Source of the DNA: Mastigias papua
Taxonomy: Eukaryota; Cnidaria; Scyphozoa; Rhizostomeae; Mastigiidae
Reading direction: 5' to 3'
DNA: 64,000 bases
Assembly: GCA_964019165.1 (NCBI GenBank)
Contig: OZ025282.1
Coordinates: 3,422,631 to 3,486,630, forward strand
Shown: positions 58,694 to 64,000 of the stretch, piece by piece
How the letters are laid out: each line of letters starts with the position of its first letter
How positions within the stretch are numbered: position 1 is the first letter of the stretch
Notes under the pieces: model-generated
The model's input: the letters and a program-made list of their open reading frames with translations, nothing else
Databases searched by the model: none
Told to the model about the DNA's origin: nothing
Position numbers and translations under genes: made by a program

Positions 58694-60233
58694 ATGCCAA
58701 GAACAACGATGGAAAAGCTGAAGTCAGAAAGACGTCAACTTCGACAAGCATTCACGAAGACATACAATGAAGTATCTTGTCTCCTTACGAAAGACGCCTT
58801 AACAAATGACGATATTTCCCTCCTGAAATCTACCGCCGGAGCCCTTCAGGATCAATTTCAGGAATGCATAACGTTAGAGAAGGAACTACGCGCAGTCGTT
58901 CTTGAAGAAATTAAAGATGAAAAAGAGTTGGACACATTTTTCGACGAGGTAACCGACGTTACAAATACGAACCGAGGTAAGTTCAATAAAAATTACCTTT
59001 TTTCTCGCTGAACTTGAGAAGAAAAACGCGAAACCTCCCGTTTCTCAAACGCAGTCGATAGCGCGTGCCGCTACATTACGTTCTAAGTTGCCAGATTTGC
59101 AACTACCCACGTTCGATGGACAAATTACGGAATGGAATGGCTTTTGGGGGCGATACCAATCTCAGGTTGGTAGCTTACAAGACCTTCCTCAGTCCTCGAA
59201 ATTTACATATTTAGTCGGCCAGCTAAGGGGAGAAGCGTTAAAAACCGTTCAAGGTATAATTCCTTCTGAGCAAAATTACTCAGTGTTAGAAACAACGCTA
59301 AAAGAAAATTTCGGCCAACCACGACGTATTATTCGGGCTCACGTTTTAAACATTCTAAAGTTGCCCAAACCTACGCAGTCAGCTTCTAGTTTACGAGACT
59401 TTTATAATTCGTTGATGGGAGATAGTCGCTCTCTTCAAGCACTAAAGATTGATGTTCCAGCTTGTGCCCCCTTTATAATTCCAATTATAGAGGATAAATT
59501 GCCTGGAAAGGTTAGAGGTTCCATAGGAGACTCTGGAAAGGGTGTAGAGTTTGACCTTAAGTCATTTACGGACAATTTCAAAGATTTCATTTCTCGGGAG
59601 GAGCAAACACAAACAAGTCCTTTTCAAACTCCTCAGCACCCCTCGCCACGATACGATTCATATGAGCCAAGTATAACCAGTACGTTATCAACAAATATTC
59701 AGACACGCTGTCAATTATGCAAAGGTTCGCACGCTTCTTCTCAATGTACCATGTCTGCTAATGAGAAATCTGCCGCTGTTATTCGTTTAAAATTATGCTT
59801 AAATTGTTTACATCCCGGCCATCGTGTATCTGCTTGTACTGCAAAGGGACGATGTAGTAAATGCAAAGGTAAGCATCATTCTAGCATTCACGGTATTCGT
59901 GTCCATTCCTTTTCATCAAATTCTGTTTCTCAACGTAGCGCGCCAATTTCTTCGCAGCCCTCGCCTCGCGCCAGTGTTCACGCAGCTATTGTTACGCATG
60001 ACGTACACAATTTCGCATCTGTTACGGAAACCAGTCCTTCAGCTGAGTCAATGTTACAGTCTGTTACGACAAATTGCGCCCCGTTGTTGAATACCAGTGC
60101 GATTAATCTTCTATCTAATGCGCCGTTGACTGTAGACATAAAGCCGTCTTATGATGAGTCCATTATAACGAGTTCAAATAACTTTGTTGACTCTGCTATT
60201 GATAATTCGTCTTTAACAGAAGAAAAGACTTAG
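58694..60233 (+). pseudogene. gag: BEL/Pao gag
   Basis: Start chosen at the ATG at 58,694 (MPRTTMEKLKSERRQLRQAF). The first part is open to 59,011, where a frameshift near the T6 tract at about 58,998 moves the reading to the frame of 59,088-60,233. There LPDLQLPTFDGQITEWNGFW and the following DUF1759-type domain are seen, then three zinc knuckle-like groups: CQLCKGSHASSQC, CLNCLHPGHRVSAC and CSKCKGKHHSSIH (about 59,707-59,889). The gag frame closes with a TAG at 60,231 and continues in the same frame into the protease region. It forms the retrotransposon particle and binds its RNA. The frameshift marks decay unless it is an assembly error. Confidence 0.9.
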
Positions 60234-63200
60234 CTCAGCGCACCTATTCACGTCATCTTACTCAAAACTGCTAAAGCTGCTGTAGTTGTAAACGATAAGA
60301 CTGTAATCGCTAACATATTTTTTGACGAAGGTTCCCAGCGCAGTTACATTTGTGCTGGATTCGCTAATGAGCTAGGTTTAAAACCTGAATCATACGAACT
60401 TCTATCCGTTTCAAGTTTCGGGGGAAACGTTACGAAGCAAAACTATTCCGTTACCACTATTGGCCTAGATACCCCCTCGGGCATTGAACTTGTTAAAGTT
60501 CTCGTTTCCGACGAAATTGTGCAACCCCTCAACCAAAGTGGTTGTTCCATTCTCAAAACTGACCCTCGTTTTCACGACTTCAAATTCGCAAACGATTTCA
60601 ACGGCGATAGTTCTGAAGTAGATATCCGCCGATGCCGCGTATCGTTTCCTAGGTGCTATTGATACACGTGTCAATGACATGTTCATTCAAACGTCTAAAT
60701 TCGGGTCTATTGTTTCTGGACCACTTCCAGCCACAAAGCCTTCAATAGCAAATCACGCTAAGTTACAGGAAGTCCCAACGTTTCACACGTCAGCCACACA
60801 ATCCAACAATGGTTCTGATTCAACTAGCCCAGGGCCATTTCCGTCGTCGTTTTCTATCACAAACGTAATCGATAATACTGAACTTTCTATTCAATTTGAA
60901 TGACTTCTCCAATCTCAGTCTGTTAATTACGATCACGAAAAACAAACAGCTAATCAGTTCATCAATAATTACTAGCAACAGATTGAATTCCGCGATGGAC
61001 AGTATTTCGCTCCTTTACCGTGGAAGGCTGACCACCCACCGTTACCATCTAATTTAGAACTTTGTAAACGCCGTCTTACTCAAGTTACCTCACGGTTAAA
61101 TAAGCTAGGCCTCATGAAGCAATACTGTAAAGTGATGGAAGAACATTTAACTAAGGGATATATCGAAGAACTTTCCGAACTAGAACAGCCCTGGCCTGAA
61201 CATGGATGTCACTATCTGCCACATTTCTTTGTGCTTAAGGATTCTGAAACGACCCCCTTGCGCATAGTTTTCGCAGCTAATTCCGGAAAGTCAGTCTCAA
61301 CGATTGTCTGTATACTGGTCCTTGTTTACTGAATAGCCTCGTAGAATTGCTCCTTAGATTTCGTTTCCCACAATACGCATTCGTCGCCGACATTCAGCGA
61401 GCTTTTCTACATATCAAATTACGAGAAGAAGATCGTTTCTTTGTTCGTTTCCTGTGGTATAAGGACAATGATCCAACGAAAGAAATTTGTGTATACACTT
61501 ACAATACCATTGTCTTCGGCCATACAAGTAGCCCTATGTCTTTAGGCGCTGTTTTACAGCACCATTTAGATCAATTTGCTTCGCCCGTGGCTGTCAATAT
61601 TTCCGAGAAACTATACGTTGACAATCTCCTTTCCGGAGTTGAAAACGAGGCTGATGCAGTTTCGTATTTTCACGAAGCACGTGACCTTATGCAAAAAGGC
61701 AATTTCGTTCTTCGCCAGTGGTGCACAAATTCCGACTTACTCCGTAACGAAGTTCAACAGCATAGCACGGGTACCCGGTCTTCTACCATTTCGATTTTGG
61801 GACTCTCTTGGGACACTAAAACTGATACTATCTCGTTTCCAGTGCACAATTTCGATTCCACGAACACGCAGCTCACAAAACGTTACGTCCTTAGCATGGC
61901 AAGTAAATTGTATGATCCTCTGGGTATGTTATCACCCGTTACACTTGTAGCTCGTTTATTTATCGCAGAATTATGGGATCAGAAGTTTGGTTGGGATCAG
62001 CCTTTACCCCCCAATCTTTCCGTACGTTGGCAATCCATTGAAAAGGATTTGAACGCTGCATCGCGTTTAGAATTTTCGCGTTTGATAAATTTTGATAGAG
62101 CTCAACCTGTATTCCTCCACGTTTTTACTGATGCCAGTAAATCTGCATTAGGTGTAGCAGCCTATGTTACTCAAGATTCGTGTAGCGTACTTATCGGTTC
62201 TAAATCAAAAATCGTTTCACATAGCAAAGGCCATCTTACTATTCCCCAGTTGGAATTAAGCGCTATGTTGCTTGGATCTCAATATTGTGATACATTACTC
62301 AACGTCATTAAGAAAGATTTTTCACACGTTTCTGTTTTTCTTTGGACCGACTCCGAAATAGCCTTATTTTGGCTCGCTTCAAAACGTAAACTTAAACAAT
62401 TCGTTCAAAATAAAGTCGACGCTATTAACAGTACATTCGATTCGCCATTTTGGGGACATACCCCCTCTCAGGACAATCCTGCAGATATCGTTTCCCGTGG
62501 CTGCTCTGCTGCTTCACTCAAATCGTCCGCTTTGTGGCAGCGTGGGCCTACTTGGATTTGTAATAAATCATCGTGGCCTCAGTGGCCTAAGTCTCCCGCC
62601 TCTTCTACAGCTGTTCTTAGCACTGTAGCCGAACAACTTTTACCTACGCCAGGTAGCAGTATTTGTTGTCTTATTGATTTGAATCGTTTCAATTCCTATT
62701 CCCGCCTTTTAGCAGTTTCTGTCTACGTTTATCGTTTTTGCTACCGCACGGGAGTTACTGGACCCCCCTCTACGTCAGAATTAGACCTTGTAGAACGCAT
62801 ATGGCTTCAATCTGAACAATTACGTTCATATCCACAAGTCACATCATACTTATCTACTCCCGCTAAACGTCATCAGACAAGTGTACCCCCACTTGTACGT
62901 CAACTAGATTTGTTTTTAAGTGAAGATGGTCTCATTCGTACCAAAGGACGTTTTGCGCTCGATTCTTCGCTTATCTTACTTCCTAGACGTTCTCGCTTCA
63001 CGGACCTGTTGATTCTTGATTGTCATCTGCGCATGCGCCACATTGGCGTTGGTGGAACTATTGTCGCGCTACGTGATCGTTTTTGGGTACCCTCTGCCCG
63101 GGCCATAACTCGCCGCCTTCTTCGTCAGTGTGTTACATGTCGTAAAGTTACTGGTCGTCATTACCCGCTTCCTTTGTCACCTGAATTGCCTAAAGTTCGT

Positions 63201-64000
63201 CAGGACACTTCCGCGCGTCCATTTTCTAACATCTTACTGTCAAAGATCGATCTTACTGTCAAAGATCGATCAAGTAATCATATCAAGGTGTATATTTGCC
63301 TATTTACCTGCCTTACTACAAGAGCTGTTAATCTCGAAATCGTTGAGGATCTTACTACGTCATCATTTTTACAAGCTTTTCGGCGTCATTGCAGTATCTT
63401 TTCGACTCCGCAGTTCATCTTATCGGACAACGCTCAAACGTTTAAACGCGCAGAACAAGACTTGCAGATTTTGTTATCCAATTTCGATTTGCCTGCAATT
63501 CGACGTGCTTTCGCTCTGAAACTTATTCATTTTTCGTACATACCGGCTCGTAGCCCCCACTGGGGTGGTGTTTATGAACGCCTCATCGGTTTAACCACAA
63601 CATCTTTGAAGAAAATCCTTGGACGTTCCCTTATTACACTGTCGGAATTACACACTCTAATCAAAGAAATTCAGGCCATTTTAAACGACCGTCCACTTAC
63701 TTCAATCAATTCGGATACTCACGATTTACAGCCGCTTACGCCTAATCATTTGCTGTTCGGTTTTAACGTTACTGCCTTGCCTCACCCTTGTCTCGATACT
63801 ATAGCATTTGACCCTACGTTCGGTGACCCTGATACGGTTTCACTTGCACAGCAACGGCGTACTCTGCTTTATAATCACTTCGCACAGTGGTTTCAGAAAG
63901 AATACCTCTCTTTGCTACGAGAAACGCACGCTTATCAGAATAAGAAGCCTCACACGTCTGAAAACGTCGTCAAAGTTGGAGATGTCGTCCTTATCGCGGA
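60234..64000 (+). pseudogene. pol: BEL/Pao pol (protease, reverse transcriptase, RNase H, integrase; runs off the window)
   Basis: Protease-like domain with ANIFFDEGSQRSYI (about 60,319-60,360). A frameshift near 60,625; stops at about 60,901 and 60,973. Reverse transcriptase from LCKRRLTQVTSRLNKLG (about 61,050), with a frameshift near 61,290, then AFVADIQRAFLHIKL and EKLYVDNLLSG (YVDN in place of YVDD). From about 61,281 one frame stays open to the window edge: RNase H FTDASKSALGVAAY and FLWTDSEIALFWL; integrase HLRMRHIGVGGT ... CVTCRK zinc-binding part, catalytic DLTVKD, ILSDNAQTFK and HWGGVYERLIG, ending in a basic C-terminal domain (VVKVGDVVLIA). The 3' LTR is outside. Recent relative to other relics but inactive as read. 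Confidence 0.9.

Overview
The window joins two different kinds of DNA. Positions 1 to about 15,850 are the right-hand part of an AT-rich, densely coding, intron-free virus-like element. Positions about 15,896 to 64,000 are ordinary invertebrate animal DNA: an intron-rich host gene, very long microsatellites, and many degraded transposons. The species cannot be fixed from the sequence. The mix of Penelope-like elements with GIY-YIG endonuclease, a hammerhead ribozyme, BEL/Pao, Harbinger, hAT and Tc1/mariner relics, a probable tRNA-derived SINE and a DAZAP1/hnRNP-type gene fits an aquatic invertebrate such as a sponge, cnidarian or lophotrochozoan.

Viral element (1-15,850). Plus-strand order: protein-primed family B DNA polymerase (5' end outside the window), an uncharacterised virion-type protein, penton-like minor capsid, a small amphipathic protein, double-jelly-roll major capsid protein, a pX/pVI-like core protein, an adenain-type maturation protease, a ConA/LamG-headed adhesin, a 30-residue membrane peptide, a 739-residue adenovirus-fibre-like protein with a beta-spiral shaft and ConA-like head, and a small Cys/His protein that may be phospholipase A2-like. 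Three convergent minus-strand genes follow: a zinc-ribbon protein resembling poxvirus late transcription factor VLTF3, and two paralogous ankyrin-like proteins with 27-residue repeats. This is the gene set of a Polinton/Maverick-adintovirus relative. Packaging ATPase and integrase are not in the window and may lie to the left. Every gene with a visible start except the protease has an AT-only box (core TATAATATA or ATATATTATA) ending 0-5 nt before the ATG, on both strands. With the VLTF3-like gene this suggests a virus-encoded late transcription programme. After the genes (14,166-15,850) comes an AT-rich, non-coding, hairpin- and tandem-repeat-rich stretch that may be the element's terminal region.

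Host part. At 15,896 the sequence enters a broken RVE-type integrase pseudogene; an inverted fragment of the same gene lies at 18.3-18.6 kb. From 24,255 to 52,912 eleven exons of one plus-strand gene can be read, with consensus splice sites and matching phases, encoding a two-RRM protein of the DAZAP1/hnRNP A-B/Musashi type. Its introns hold (TG)n, (TA)n, (ATGT)n and (CTGT)n tracts, two Penelope-like families (one with a hammerhead ribozyme; one split by a 3-kb nested insertion bounded by two identical 278-bp Tc1/mariner-like MITEs), LINE reverse-transcriptase remnants and a SINE. Beyond the gene lie a Ty3/gypsy integrase fragment, a 45-bp minisatellite, a 2.6-kb non-autonomous hAT-like element with 28-bp perfect TIRs and an 8-bp target duplication, and a decayed BEL/Pao retrotransposon that runs off the right edge.

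All identifications come from reading motifs by eye; no database search was possible.
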